Source: Aurelia coerulea
Taxonomy: Eukaryota; Cnidaria; Scyphozoa; Semaeostomeae; Ulmaridae
Direction of reading: 5' to 3'
Length of the DNA: 64,000 nucleotides
Assembly (NCBI GenBank): GCA_039566865.1
Contig: CM076943.1
Coordinates: 10,464,001 to 10,528,000, forward strand
In this document: positions 23,421-34,995 of the stretch, in pieces
How the letters are laid out: each line of letters starts with the position of its first letter
Position numbering within the stretch: the stretch's first letter is position 1
Program-made: the position numbers and the translations under genes
The notes under the pieces: model-generated
Told to the model about the DNA's origin: nothing
What the model saw: the letters and a program-made list of their open reading frames with translations, nothing else
Databases searched by the model: none

Positions 23421-25079
23421 AAATCTAAGCATAGCGATGCAAAGAAAACAAGCAAAGTTTCTACGATGGAATCGTCCGATCCAAGTTCATCAGCAGCAGA
23501 ACTGCGTCTTTATACTGGAGAGAGAGGTTGATGAAGCAAGGCCAGCTTCTGTTCAATCAGATGAGTACGAATCTGACGACGGGCCTTATCGGGACGAACC
23601 GGTCGCACACGATGATTACACCACTGGGCATAAATTACGAGGGAAAGGGAGGAAAAACTGCAGATGTTGACAAGTTCTAATAGCTCTAATATTTCCACAG
23701 CCAAAAACAACAAAGGCATCTGCATTGCGAAATATGTGCTTTGATCTGATGATTTTGCTAGAAGTCTGGGTTATCTTATTGTTGCCTTTGGTTTCAGCTT
23801 TCAATCAAAGTACTACATTACACAATGAATTTGATAACACAATAATGAAGCAAAACTATTCATTTCAGAAGTAAATTCCTACGATCTATTATCATAATAT
23901 TGGCTAACGTTTCTCGAGAACTTGCGAGTGGTGTGAATAATGATTTCAAAAGGAGGCTTCTAACTGCTACTTGGAAGCTAAAACATGAAATTCCAAGGAA
24001 CAGCATGCGACCAAAGAAGTCGAAAAACTGAATAAAGTAGCAGCTGTCTATGCTGTGAATGCTTTAGAACTATTCCAATCCAACGTAGCCGCAATAGGGT
24101 GTTTCTTCTCTCGAACAATAGCGCAGATTTAGGTTTCATTAAAAATGCAAGCAAGTGAACAGGTTGCCCATAACTGCTAAACTCTTACACTTCTGAAAAC
24201 CGCACACGAAACAAAAAATGATAAGAACTTCGAACATCAAAGTGCTCTTGTGACGAATTTCTTATCATCTCTTGAAAACAACATGTGGTTGTTTTTTAAG
24301 GAATCTAGCAGCTATGTAGGTAGTAAAAGGTCGAGCTAGAGCAAAAATAACAAACATATGTACATTTTTGAGTTTGAAAGCCGGATAAAAACCGCTTCAC
24401 ACTTCTTTAGCAATGATTTTCCCATGAATAAATCATAAGGATCTGCTAGTATGCTATTGGCAAGGCAGGGTTAAGAGCTGGACTCTCAATCTGACTTGGA
24501 TTTGAAAATTGATATTTCAAGGGAAAATACTGGGTGCAAAGAGGCCAAAAAGGATGGAGAATAGTTCTACACAGAAGAGGTTTATTGCGAGAAGGTAAGC
24601 AAAGATTTTGAGGGATCCAGACACATTAAGAGTCATTGAATGGGTACAACAGTCAAGCTGAGTACTGTGAAATACTTGAACTTGGAGAATTTTAATTGCT
24701 GTAAAAATTTTGAATAAAAATATCAATACATATTTTGGCAACGTACGCTCAAGTGATGCTACGAAAAGTAATGGATTATGTTATTATTGATTTAATTTCA
24801 AACCTTCATGCTTTGATTATGCTTTGAACCAGTGAAATCTCTAGCAAAGGAGTTCACCCAGTATTAGATGACATTCGGCGACAGCAACGTCAAAAACACG
24901 TGCTTGACGATTTTGGATATGTCTGAAGCAAATTAGCAAGTGTACAGTTGAAGATTTACTTTAAAATTCATCATGATATTTCAAACACAGCCTATTTTGA
25001 TAGTTCGCTAACACAATCAATTTGTTACTTATTTTCGAAGTTTCTTTCGCTGTTCACTGAATCCTGAAACCGACTTATG
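23421..25079. other. No recognised gene; broken frame at 23437-23670 (+)
   Basis: A frame reading EARPASVQSDEYESDDGPY and ending KGRKNCRC is preceded in another frame by ATG and ESSDPSSSAAELRLYTGE. Together they could be the acidic start of a mobile-element protein with one frame break. This is speculative. The remaining 1.3 kb shows nothing recognisable. Confidence 0.25.
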
Positions 25080-25332
25080 AATTTAATTTAAATTTCAATG
25101 CCAAATAAACCATGGGCCATAATGGAATGTGGAATTCTCGATTCCCATACAAACCCCTTACAGGCATTTTTCTAATTTCTGGGTCATAAAGATGAGTGAT
25201 TTTACCAAGCAAAATTTTCTTATCTAAGTTAACCTTTGACTGATAGATTGAAATTCTAGTTTTGAATATCGGCCACTTGCTTTTTATTCCACAGCCCATC
25301 GAACGTGTAAACTTTTGTTGACTCACCCGGTA
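25080..25332. mobile_element. Half copy of the CCGGTTGAGT foldback family
   Basis: Corresponds to the right arm of the copy at 6302-6822: CCTTACAGGCATTTTT, ATCGGCCACTTGC and the end TTGACTCACCCGGTA. The left arm is missing. Confidence 0.65.
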
Positions 25333-25366
25333 GTGTGAAACAAAAGAGTTTAACATAGCTCTACCC

Positions 25367-26159
25367 TACCGGGGGAGTCAATAAAAAGGCCCGGCGTTTG
25401 AAAAAATGCTGCTCCCTCAATATCAAAGCAATAATATTGAAGACTGTCTTGTTTTATTCCCGATATGTTCAATTGGGCTCAGTATGTTACCCGGCTTTAA
25501 TCGGCCATTCCTTCCCGTCAATATGAGAGATTTTCTACAGAAATCCCCTTTCGAAAACCTGTAGAAACGAAGGAAAACCACAAACAAAATTTTCCTTTGT
25601 TTTCCTTCCTAGCAAGAATGACACCCACATGCATTCATGCATTTTGTCCTCTTGGGAGAATGGAATCCCCTTATACTGAGTAAGTTATTCATATTAGGGG
25701 GAAGACTTTTTCATTCCCCCAAGAGGATAGCACATTGCTAAAGTGTTCTCAAGTCATTGCTGTATGGCAAACACATTAGGGAAGGTTGCCAATGATTTTA
25801 GTACGTTTTTCAAGGTTTCTCGAAAGGACACTTTCTAGTAAATCCCTTGTAAAATCTTAACGGAGAGACCGATTTCAGCCAGGAAAAATTCTAAAAATTA
25901 TTGAACATGTTAGCTATTCAACAAGATATTGCACAATCTCATTGCTTATACATTGAACATGTTAGCTATTCAACAAGATATTGCACAATCTCATTGCTTA
26001 TACATTGAACATGTTAGCTATTCAACAAGATATTGCACAATCTCATTGCTTATACATTGAACATGTTAGCTATTCAACAAGATATTGCACAATCTCATTG
26101 CTTATACATTCAGGGAGCAGTAGCCTTTCAAACTCCGGGCCTTTTTTACTTTCCCGGTA
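25367..26159. mobile_element. Foldback element with TACCGGGGGAGTCA tip
   Basis: Left end TACCGGGGGAGTCAATAAAA with GGCCCGGCGTTTGAAA is the inverse of the right end TTTCAAACTCCGGGCC...CTTTCCCGGTA. TCCTCTTGGGAGAATGG and its inverse CCCCCAAGAGGAT lie in the two arms. TA at both ends. A 52-bp tandem array occupies the right arm. Older relatives lie at 15040, 19860 and 4640. Confidence 0.7.
25901..26108. repeat. Tandem array, four identical 52-bp units
   Basis: Unit starts TTGAACATGTTAGCTATTCA. Copies begin at 25901, 25953, 26005 and 26057 with no differences that I can see. The array lies inside the right arm of the foldback at 25367. Confidence 0.9.
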
Positions 26160-27178
26160 CAATCATCAAAGTTTGACTGCATTTCATTTCATTTTATCTT
26201 TTATCAAAAGTTAAGCAACTAATATATTAAATTACTGAGGAAGTTTGACTACTGAGGAAGGGTTATGCCCGATACGTTTAGTCTAATTAAAGCCTGGCAT
26301 TTTAGTTTAATCAATAGAGAAATTTATGTTTATCAACTGTAACTATTGCCGCACGTCAACCTCAAGATTATATTTAATATATACAATATTTGTGATAGCT
26401 ATACACATTGCTGATATTCTATCCTCTTTCACAGTATTTTGATTTTAAACGGAGACATTATAAAAACTGCAGACAAAGAAACAATTACAAAATCTTTTTG
26501 AGGAAATTCAAAAACCTAATTCAAGAGCATAAAGCCTGATTTCATTAATGCTATCCATCGTACAAGAACCAGAACAGCTTGGTTTGAAAAATGTAGGTCG
26601 TCACATGCAGGATATTTTTACTGTCAACTACTGTCTAAAAAGAAATGTGTCATTTCAAATAGAAAAGTTTACTTTTGAGTATCTGTAAAACGAAAAATTT
26701 AGAGTTGTTTGTAAGAGATGGTCATAGATCCGATTTAAAAAAAACAGACAATGTAGATGTTGTTCTTTTATGAAAATTCAATAAGGTTTACTACTTTAAA
26801 AAAAAACGACTTTACTTTAAGATGATGATCGAATGTCTTCATCAGCTACTTGTACACTTAAATTCAATATTTTGCATCAATCCATATCACCTTTTGCGAC
26901 TTCATTTCTATTTTATGTTATTGTTATTATACAGAAGCCTTTATCATCTGCGTTAAGATAAAATCCAACAATACTGTTATTCCCTGATTTAGTAAAAACA
27001 TGTAATATTTGATTAAAGTATTTTTCAATATCTATATTGCAACTTCTTGAACGTTTGATATCAACCTACAGTCATACCTAATTTTTTGCGTTAGCTACCA
27101 GCACCGTATCTATCAACATCATAAAACGGTGAAATTTGATACAGCAATTTCTTTCATTCTTCACAAGCTTCATTGAGT
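26160..27178. other. No gene seen
   Basis: AT-rich, with no convincing reading frame, exon or repeat. Confidence 0.3.
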
Positions 27179-27442
27179 TTAAAGGTAATGTGTCCATGTA
27201 AGTACAGCCGCGTATACACTCTTGTCAAGATATGCTGACGCGATGCTGACGAAGAGCATCGAAGAGCGCACTGTGATTGGTAGAATTTAACTGATCACAT
27301 GCAAAACTAGAATTTAAGTTTCAAAACGAGGCTGCCTGCTGTCACACTGCAGGTTCACCTCTGAAAGTTCAACCGCAAGTAAGTCATCAGTTTGCTTATA
27401 TTAGAAGTGGTTATCTTCATATTGTCATGGTAAGGTTATCAC

Positions 27443-27515
27443 GTGGAATATTAGCCTGCGTGCAGACTCGACTATCCTAAAGTGTAGTCGAGTCTGCACG
27501 CAGGCTAGTGGAATA
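27443..27515. mobile_element. 57-bp hairpin MITE with 8-bp duplication GTGGAATA
   Basis: TAGCCTGCGTGCAGACTCG...CGAGTCTGCACGCAGGCTA is a 23-bp perfect stem with a 10-base loop (27452-27507). Exact GTGGAATA copies lie at 27443-27450 and 27508-27515, which fits hAT insertion. It is among the smallest MITEs one could delimit. Confidence 0.8.
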
Positions 27516-28877
27516 GGGTAAGACGGGGTAAAGTGAACTATTTTGGAGGTTTTTCAAAGATACCCTAAAGAGACTGTAGCTGAGGGCAAACTTTTTAACG
27601 TTGTTTTGACATTATGTCTTTGGGTCAGTTTATCCAGCAAAAATATTTTTCAAATCTTTTTCCATTGTCTCACAACAGAGCTTTCTTTGGTGACCGCTCT
27701 GCCTAGTTCACTTTACCCCAGGCCGGGGTAAAGTGAACTACTTAGCAATTGTTCGATAAAACCAAAATGATGCTGGTAATACCCCCAAAACATGATTTAT
27801 TTTGCAACTCTAAGGAGTTATTCGCATGCCAAAACGAAACAAACCCAAAAATTTCACAACAGTGATATTTAAAAAAATTTAATTGTGACCTATGTTGAGA
27901 ACGATCGTTGCAGATCAAATATTAACCAAAAACTATTGTCTAAGTCACAAATTCGAGTCAGATTGCGAGACTTTAATACAAGTGGATGAACAATAATGGG
28001 AATATACTTGGAAAATACTATATTGTATATAAATACCAAATTACCACAAAGAGAAACAATATTTTCAAAGTAGTTCGCTTTGCCCTGAAACCTCCGCCCA
28101 GAAATAAAACCAAGAATAGTTATAAATCTATAACAATTATCAATATTCTAATTTCACAGTGATGGCCATTTATCCTTTCCATGTCGATAGGCATGCTTGC
28201 TTCATCAAATCCCAACAAAATTCTTGGATCAGTCACCGCATTTTTGAATGAAGGTCAAACTTCGGCTGTCAAATTTTTGGAGGTTTTTCAGGGAGCTGGT
28301 ATCAGAATATATTTCTGTGTCATCAGAGCGAAACATTATCCTGCAAATTATGATTTTCTGAAGGCAGAATTGTGAACCAAATGAGAATGAAAAGGTCTTC
28401 TTCATCTGACTTCATGTTCAAATGAGAAAATAGAAAATCATGGGTAGTTCACTTTACCCCGGTCGAAGCAAAATATCGACTGGACGGTAGATCTTTTAAA
28501 ATATTATGTTAGCGTACAAAACAGTCTTTCTCGGCCCTTTCTTTTTGGAAAAAGTAAACACATTGTATGTGCTTCAAATCGATCAAAACAATTAAAGAAA
28601 TGAATTTCGTCTTGGGGTCAAAAATTAAGACCAAATCTAGGAGCCCAAACCTAACAAACATAATTTCCCGAGGTTGTTTTTACTGCCTCGGGTAAAGGGA
28701 TTTTTTGCAACAACAGGAAGAACTATTTTGCAAAAATGTTTTGATTTTCTGTGAGCACATATAACAAAGCATTGGGCATAAATCATGATTTATCATTGCA
28801 TGTTTACTTTTGGAGAGAAGCGCGAATGTTCTGAGTAGTTCACTTTACCCCGTAGTTCACTTTACCCCGTCTTACCC
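27516..28877. mobile_element. GGGTAAGACGGGG-tipped element, 1362 bp, nested
   Basis: The ends GGGTAAGACGGGGTAAAGTG and CACTTTACCCCGTCTTACCC are exact inverses, with TA directly outside each end. The unit GGGGTAAAGTGAACTA or its inverse occurs six times: near 27525, 27706, 27725, 28442, 28836 and 28851. Only short frames are inside, so it is non-autonomous. I cannot assign the superfamily. Confidence 0.7.
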
Positions 28878-28930
28878 TATCACATAAAAATTGCAAAGTC
28901 GCCGTACTTACATGGACACATTACCTTTAA

Positions 28931-29394
28931 CTATTGACCAAACTATATACCAATTGGAATTGAAAATAAAATTGTTGATTCAAAATATTACCTCAGAAAA
29001 TTTATCAACTAAAATTGAAATAAATATAACTGATACTGCTATGTCAAATCATTGTCCGAGCACATCTACTGCACCTTTAGTAGAATTGAAGCTGGAGCGT
29101 GGCAGGTTGGGGCGTGGCAGTCCGTTTGCGTGGTGGAGATCCCACTGCTTATTGCCTTGCACTTGTGTTCCACGAACTTTCAAATTGTTTCCTACTCACA
29201 GATATTATCACCTGACATCTAATGTGAGACAGATAGACTAGCTTCTGTTCAACATATTGTCATTTTGCATAGAAATTGCCATTTATGGTGCGAACGCTGA
29301 TGATCTTGCATTATTTGCTCCATGAAAGGAACAGTAGATGTTCCTTTTGAGTTTTCCTTCAACCCATTATGAAGAAGGGTTGAGGGCTGAACAT
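28931..29394. other. No recognised gene
   Basis: An open frame of over 100 codons continues out of the preceding element into this stretch but has no recognisable domain. GGCAGGTTGGGGCGTGGCAG near 29100 is GC-richer than its surroundings. Confidence 0.3.
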
Positions 29395-29405
29395 AAATAA
29401 TAATG

Positions 29406-29485
<80 letters not shown>
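29395..29485. repeat. (TAA)n microsatellite, left side of the LINE insertion
   Basis: About 90 bases of nearly pure TAA units. A second TAA run at 30819-30843 lies at the other end of the retroelement copy, in the same orientation. Confidence 0.95.
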
Positions 29486-30821
29486 TAAGATGAGATCTTT
29501 GGAAGAGAATGAAGAATATAAATACCTCGGTATACTGCAGGCAGAGCAGATTAAACAAAAAGAAATGAAAGAGAAGGTTGGGAATGAGTACAAGCGAAGA
29601 GTCAGAAAGATATTGGAAACGAAGTTGAATGGACAAAATGTTATTAATGCGATAAACACCTGGGCAGTATCCTTGCTGAGATACTCTCCAGCATTTCTAG
29701 GCTGGACGAAGGAAGAGATACAACAGTTAGATAGAAAAACAAGAAAGCTACTGACGATGCACGGGGGATTGCACCCAAAAAGTAACGTGGACAGATTGTT
29801 TATCCCAAGAAAAGAAGGTGGAAGAGGATTGCTTAATGTGGAAGATGCTATAAATCTCGCAGTTATTGGATTTGAGCGATATGTAAGCAGCAGTGAGGAA
29901 AGGTTACTAACAGCAGCAAGAGCGACAAATGAATATGAAGGAGAAAGCGAAGCTGAGTATAAGTTGCGGAAAAGAATGAAAGACTTCAGGCTTGGAAGGA
30001 AAAGACCTTGCATGGACAGTTCCTAAGACAGACAGAAAATGAAGCAGGCAAGGATAGATGGAACTGGCTTAGAAATGCAGGAATCAAAAGAGGAACCGAA
30101 TCAACGATAATGGCAGCGCAGGAACAAGCAATACGCACCAATATAATTAAAGCAAAGATCGATAAAACACAAGAAGAAAGTAAATGCAGAATGTGTGGAC
30201 AGGTAGATGAAACGGTGAACCATATCATTAGTGAAAGCAGTAAGTTGGCTCAAAAAGAGTACAAACGTCGACATGATTGGGTTGGAAAACGAATCCATAG
30301 GGAAGTGTGTCGTAAAAATGGAATCGAAGTAAAGCCAAAGTGGTGCGAACATCAACCAGAACCTGTACAAGAAAATGAGATATGCAAGATATTGTGGGAT
30401 TTTAACATCCAAACTGACCAAGTGATTGAAGCTAGACGTCCTGATATGATTGTGATAGATAAAGAAACAAAGTTCGCTACAATCATAGACTTTGCCGTTC
30501 CCTACGATACGAGAGTAAACGCTAAGGAGGTAGAAAAGATTGAAAAATATCAAGACCTTGCACGAGAGATAAAAAAGTTATGGGGCATGAGGGTGACAGT
30601 CATCCCAATAGTGATAGGAGCACTTGGAACAACACCAAAGAAACTGAAGAAAAGATTGGAGGACATTGGAATAGAGACACGGGTTACTGAGTTGCAGAAA
30701 ACTGTGATCTTACATTCTGCCAGGATCCTGAGAAAGGTTCTCGAGATTTGAGAAATCTTGTTGATGCCAAACCCCGAGAACACATTACCACTGACATTTA
30801 GTGAGCAACAAATGTACATAA
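29486..30821 (+). pseudogene. Dong/R4-like LINE, 5'-truncated: RT thumb, zinc knuckle, restriction-like endonuclease
   Basis: Two overlapping frames, 29486-30026 and 30008-30751, together read the C-terminal third of a non-LTR element with a restriction-enzyme-like endonuclease. The first is reverse transcriptase thumb (YKYLGILQAEQIKQKEM, then LDRKTRKLLTMHGGLHPKSN and FIPRKEGGRGLLNVEDA). A one-base slip near 29990 moves the frame. The second has the zinc knuckle CRMCGQVDETVNHIISE, whose last Cys has become Ser. The endonuclease core RRPDMIVID...IIDFAVP...KIEKYQDL keeps the PD and D residues (codons 145-146 and 161 of the second frame). It ends ARILRKVLEI. TAA repeats flank both sides, matching the known target of Dong. 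The copy lacks its 5' part and the catalytic RT domain, so it is dead. Confidence 0.75.
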
Positions 30822-30843
30822 TGATAATAATAATAATAATAAT
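30819..30843. repeat. (TAA)n run at the LINE 3' end
   Basis: ATAATGATAATAATAATAAT follows the last unique bases of the element. It serves either as 3' tail or as right half of the target. Confidence 0.85.
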
Positions 30844-31371
30844 TTATTCATTTAAGGTTGACATGATAAAGATAGTTAAGAAAACTAATTAAGGCCAACC
30901 ATTTAATAAAGTGAAAACTGAATAGTCCTATTTACATGTTTTTATAAAAATCCTAAATTATTTAAATAGATCTTGTACAATCTACAGTTGCAGTCGCTGA
31001 ACTGATGTTTTTTTATTTTCCTCTTAAATTCTTTCAAGGCAATATAAATCAGGGATTATTAGTATAAACATTGGTAATAAAATTCTTCGATTGGAAAAGT
31101 CAATTAGGATCAATCTCTTAAATAAAAATGATAGTTTATCAACTTAAAACGAACGTTTGTTAAAATGTACACTAGCTGGTGCGGTATGAAGCCGACTCAG
31201 TTCCATTTCCCTACTTTCCTAACTGTCATATGTTATATCTATAATGCTCTGGCAGAAATTAACGTCGCAAGGGCCATACTTGAGTATCAAACTGTTGAAC
31301 GGTATCTGCTATTACTTGGATCTTTCGACGAAGAAAATTACTACAGAAGAAAATTACTACAGAAGTAAAGT
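30844..31371. other. No gene seen
   Basis: AT-rich spacer without recognised features. Confidence 0.3.
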
Positions 31372-32003
31372 GAAACAACAAACAAGGGCAAATAATGTTA
31401 CAATAGAATCCGCTACTTTTTGTTGATACCCATGTACAAAGCGATTAGCGATTGTAGACAAAGGAAATTCTATGACTGGTTGGTCAATTCATAAACAAAC
31501 ACAATGCAAGCCGCGAGAATTGCTCTGAAACCCAGGTAGCTAGCTGGCTCATTGTGCATTCCAGAAATAGTTCTTAAGAGCAAATATCAGCTTATATCCA
31601 AAGAAGAAAGATATATTTAAACTTCTATCTCGGGCATTTTATTTGTTTGGTTCAGAAACTGCGCAGTAAGTGTTTTAATTACACCCAAAAAATAGGAGAA
31701 TTGAATCGCCTCCCAATCCGCTTCTGAGCCAAACAAATAAAATGCCCGAGGCAGAAGCTTAGATATATCCTTCTTCTTGGATTTATGCTCATGTTTGCTC
31801 TTTAAAACCATTTCTGGAATGCAAAACGAGCGAGCTAGCTACCTAGGTTTCAGAGCAACTATTGCGGCTTGCTTTGTTTTTGCTTATAAGTTGACCGACC
31901 AGGCATTGAATTCCCTTTATCTGCAATCGCAAATCGCTTTGTACTTTGTCAGTCAAAAGTAACAGATCCCATTGTAACATTATCTGTCCTTGTTGAAACA
32001 ACA
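31372..32003. mobile_element. Long-armed foldback with 9-bp duplication GAAACAACA
   Basis: Element 31381-31994 begins AACAAGGGCAAATAATG and ends CATTATCTGTCCTTGTT. Exact GAAACAACA copies lie at 31372-31380 and 31995-32003. The arms of about 300 bases pair through AAAGCGATTAGCGATTG and CAGGTAGCTAGC...GCTAGCTACCT. It fits Mutator-like foldbacks. Relatives at 35505, 49787 and 50929. Confidence 0.8.
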
Positions 32004-32194
32004 ATCATTGTTGGAAAGGGTGACTGGATCGAGAAGTACACGGTGATTAAAACGTGCCCTTGTTTGCAAAATCATTGCAGCGAAAGTATTTGCGTTGCGA
32101 TTATCAGTCATTTTCTGTAGCAAAAAAATGCCAATGCCTTGATGCCTTGGTACAAGGACATCAATGCCAATATATCACTGCCTTGATACAAGGA

Positions 32195-32742
32195 CTGCCA
32201 TCCTGTGAATTGAAAAAATTGCAGAAAGTTCAAAATGCTGCTGCGAGACTCTAGGTGGGTGTAAACAGAAAATGTCACATAACACCAATCTTAAGAGAAC
32301 TTCACTGGTTACCCGTTGTGTGCAGAATTCAGTATAAGATATTGCTATTGACATTCAAGTGCATTAAGAACGTAGCTCCAAAATATTTAGTTGATTTATT
32401 AAAGAAACGCACAGCCCCTCGCGCAACAAGATCAGCAGAGGACGATCTCCTGCTTGAGATAAAGAGAACACGCTTAGTAACAGCTGGGTACCGAGCATTT
32501 GTTCATGTCGCCCATGTCTCTGGAACGAACTGCCGTGTTCAGTAAGGGCAGCAAACTCAATAGAATCATTTAAAACACTTTTGAAGTCATTTTTATTTCG
32601 AAAACATTTTAACTCAAATCATGTATAATGTATAATTAAATTATCGTTTTAGATTGTAAAATATGTAATGCGCCTATGAGCCCTGAGGAAATACGGCGCA
32701 ATATAAATATCTTTATTACTATTATTATTATTATTATTATTA
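32195..32742 (+). pseudogene. L2/CR1-like LINE tail
   Basis: The segment encodes LKKLQKVQNAAARL, an in-frame TAG at 32252-32254, then the typical C-terminal stretch HITPILRELHWLPV and RIQYKILLLTFKCIKN, ending in the AFVHVAHVSGTN region. A frame break follows before LKSFLFRKHFN. The 3' end has the hallmark GGCGCAATATAAAT followed by (TTA)n at 32712-32742. In intact elements this region lies after the reverse transcriptase catalytic domain, which is absent. The element is 5'-truncated and dead. Confidence 0.75.
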
Positions 32743-33468
32743 AAAAGATTGCAGAATTTTTCGTCATTTTTTGTTTGATAATTGTCGAAATAATAGCCTC
32801 TTAGTCATTTGAAACAATTAGAACAATTAGAATTTGAAACAATTAGTCTTTTAAAACGACCAGAAAATGGCCCAAAATGTCCATCCCTAGCTACTGGAAA
32901 ATCAGTGTTTATGATTCTAGATCAAGTACAATAGCAGCGATGATTTTACAAATAAGATGACATTTTTACTGAGGCACCCTGGACATTTTTGGATAGTACT
33001 TGTTTCAATGGAAATATGACAATGTTGTAAAATTCATTATATCTACCTATCTCTCAGAAAACTGTTCCTCTTAGTAAGCATGAAATTTACGAAATTGAGT
33101 TGATTCAGCACTTCCTGTGGCCAAAACATGGCATTGTTTCTCCAATTAGATTAGATGCATTTAACTAGTGAACAGTTCATTCTAAACAACTTTCAATACC
33201 TTTGTTCAAAATCAATCAAATTCAGAATTATCAAAGATATACGTCTGAGAATAAAGTTATGACCGAGTAACCAATAAAGAAACAAAGAAATTTTTACAGG
33301 AGGTCATTAATTTGCATCTTGCATTTTGAAAAGATAGTTACAATAAGCTAAGCAGCTTATCATATCTGAAACAATTCGATATATCATTGTAGTTACTTTA
33401 ATTATGGTTTTATTTTTTCATGATTTTGTTACAAACTAACTGGTTTGTAAGTATTTTACAAACTAACT
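32743..33468. other. No gene seen; lone foldback tip near 32970
   Basis: TGACATTTTTACTGAGGCACCCTGGA around 32960-32985 resembles a decayed GGGTGTCCC-type tip. Nothing else is recognisable. Confidence 0.3.
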
Positions 33469-33777
33469 GGCTCCGTCGTCAAAAAGTAAACAGATCCGCA
33501 AAGTCGCACGTGTCGCCGATTATCCATGTTCATCCATTGTTCTCTCCAGTTTGTTTGATGGCTTCACCCAAGCGACCAAAAAGCGACCCGATAAAAATCC
33601 ACTTATATCCGAGCAATCGTAGAAGATATGAATGTTTGGTTTGTTCCTTAGTGAAGTTCAATGATTAATGCCCAAACAGCAACTTTTATTTTGAAAAAGA
33701 TACGAAGTTCCTGTGTGATATCACCTTTCAAAAAAATGCAAAAATGATCGTTTTGTTTACATTTTGACGACGGAGCC
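33469..33777. mobile_element. Inverted-repeat element GGCTCCGTCGTCAAAA carrying a 36-codon frame
   Basis: GGCTCCGTCGTCAAAAAGTA at 33469 mirrors ACATTTTGACGACGGAGCC at the right end. Inside, an ATG at 33558 opens a 36-codon frame, MASPKRPKSDPIKIHLYPSN followed by RRRYECLVCS, which looks like the start of a DNA-binding protein (a CxxC pair). This suggests the MITE derives from an autonomous element by internal deletion. The superfamily is unknown. Confidence 0.55.
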
Positions 33778-34879
33778 CCTTTAAAGTTACTTGACAGAGA
33801 TAATAACTAACTCAAGAGCTGCATAAGCAAACCTAAAATTAGCTTGTTGTATTTGATGATTTCGACACGTGCGTGGATATTGCTTGGGAGATATAGACTT
33901 GGTTTAGCAAGAGGAACCACAGCGTGCGGTAGGCATCTTCTTCATCCTATTTATAGATTACCTCCACTTAGCTACGGTCATTCACATTAAGGATGAGATT
34001 GTAGCGTGGAAATATTAATCAAGGTGCATTGCGTTCTGTTACCAGATCAACCGTTTACTGCATCGAAGTTCGATCATCGAGAGCAATGCAATGCATCTTG
34101 GTGAATAACCCTTGACTATATCTTTTCCCAGACTGATAACGATGAGTCCCAGTAATCGCTATTAAAAACGAGACTATTGCACCAGACCGAGACCGCTCAT
34201 ACTGGGTCTCATATTATTACGGCAATATTTTTGGACTGACTTTTTTCACTTTTGAACGCCCTTTGGAACGAGGCTGCTATACACAGTCAGGAGTTAGGAG
34301 CGTGCGTCCGGCAGTATTTCAATAGCGATAACTACGACCATATCATCAGTCTAATCTTCCATGAAAATGGCGGCAATCAAGGACAACCAAGAGACGGCAC
34401 GTGCAAGGCATGCTGGATGAAACAGACCCTCTAATCGTTTCTTGAGACATGTTGAACTAAATAGTGATGAAATAAAGATACCTGGATATGAAAAGATGAG
34501 AATTAATTTACTGACTACGTCTGCTCGCTGTGCATCTGGCGCTTCTCCGCACCCAAATTTCTGACATCAACATTTATCTTCTTATGCATATTAATGAAGA
34601 CAGGGGAGCAGTAACTAACTGTTTAACAACAGTGATGATTTATGCCATGTGCTTCCAAATGTTCTTTGCGTGCTTGACAACACAGAGAAAGCAAACAGCT
34701 CTCTATTTATGTTCAAATTATGTCCACATCTTAAATCAAAAGACTCATATAGATATATGGATGTCATTCAACAACTAAAACGTTTAAAAAAGTTGGACTC
34801 TTGATATCCAGCTCCTGTCAATGGTTTAAAAAAGGCAACGATTATTTTTGCATGCTTCATAGCTAAAGTCCGTCTAAGA
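33778..34879. repeat. Decayed repeat fragments; no gene
   Basis: 34022-34108 holds arms CAAGGTGCATTGCGTTCTG and GCAATGCATCTTGGTGAAT, related to the window start. CAGACTGATAACGATGAGTC at 34133 is a diverged end of the hairpin family seen at 2043. No exon was recognised. Confidence 0.4.
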
Positions 34880-34970
34880 TTAGATGTCATCTGAGACCTG
34901 CGACAACGCAGCAACTTATGCAAAACACTTCTATTGTTGCTATTTGCAGGCATTTGCAGATGACATCTAA
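34880..34970. mobile_element. Hairpin MITE, TTAGATGTCATCTGAG arms
   Basis: TTAGATGTCATCTG and CAGATGACATCTAA are exact inverses about 60 bases apart. The relative at 50772-50866 shares TAGATGTCA..TGAGA..TGCGA and AACGCA. Confidence 0.6.
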
Positions 34971-34995
34971 TTTGATACAGACTATAGAAATAAGC

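Larger units (their letters stand above)
27179..28930. mobile_element. TTAA-flanked inverted-repeat element containing two nested insertions
   Basis: Ends AGGTAATGTGTCCATGTAAG (27183) and CTTACATGGACACATTACCT (to 28926) are exact inverses, each bordered by TTAA (27179 and 28927), the target of piggyBac-type elements. A shorter relative lies at 14150-14375. Without the two insertions inside it (27451-27507 and 27516-27877 onward to 28877) this copy would be about 330 bp. No transposase. Confidence 0.65.

Noticed and set aside
25901..26108. CRISPR-like array
   Set aside because: The 52-bp units are directly tandem with no spacers, in eukaryotic DNA.
29249..30013. 254-codon minus-strand open frame
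   Set aside because: It runs through the (TAA)n repeat as poly-Ile and lies antisense to the LINE coding region; it is a shadow.
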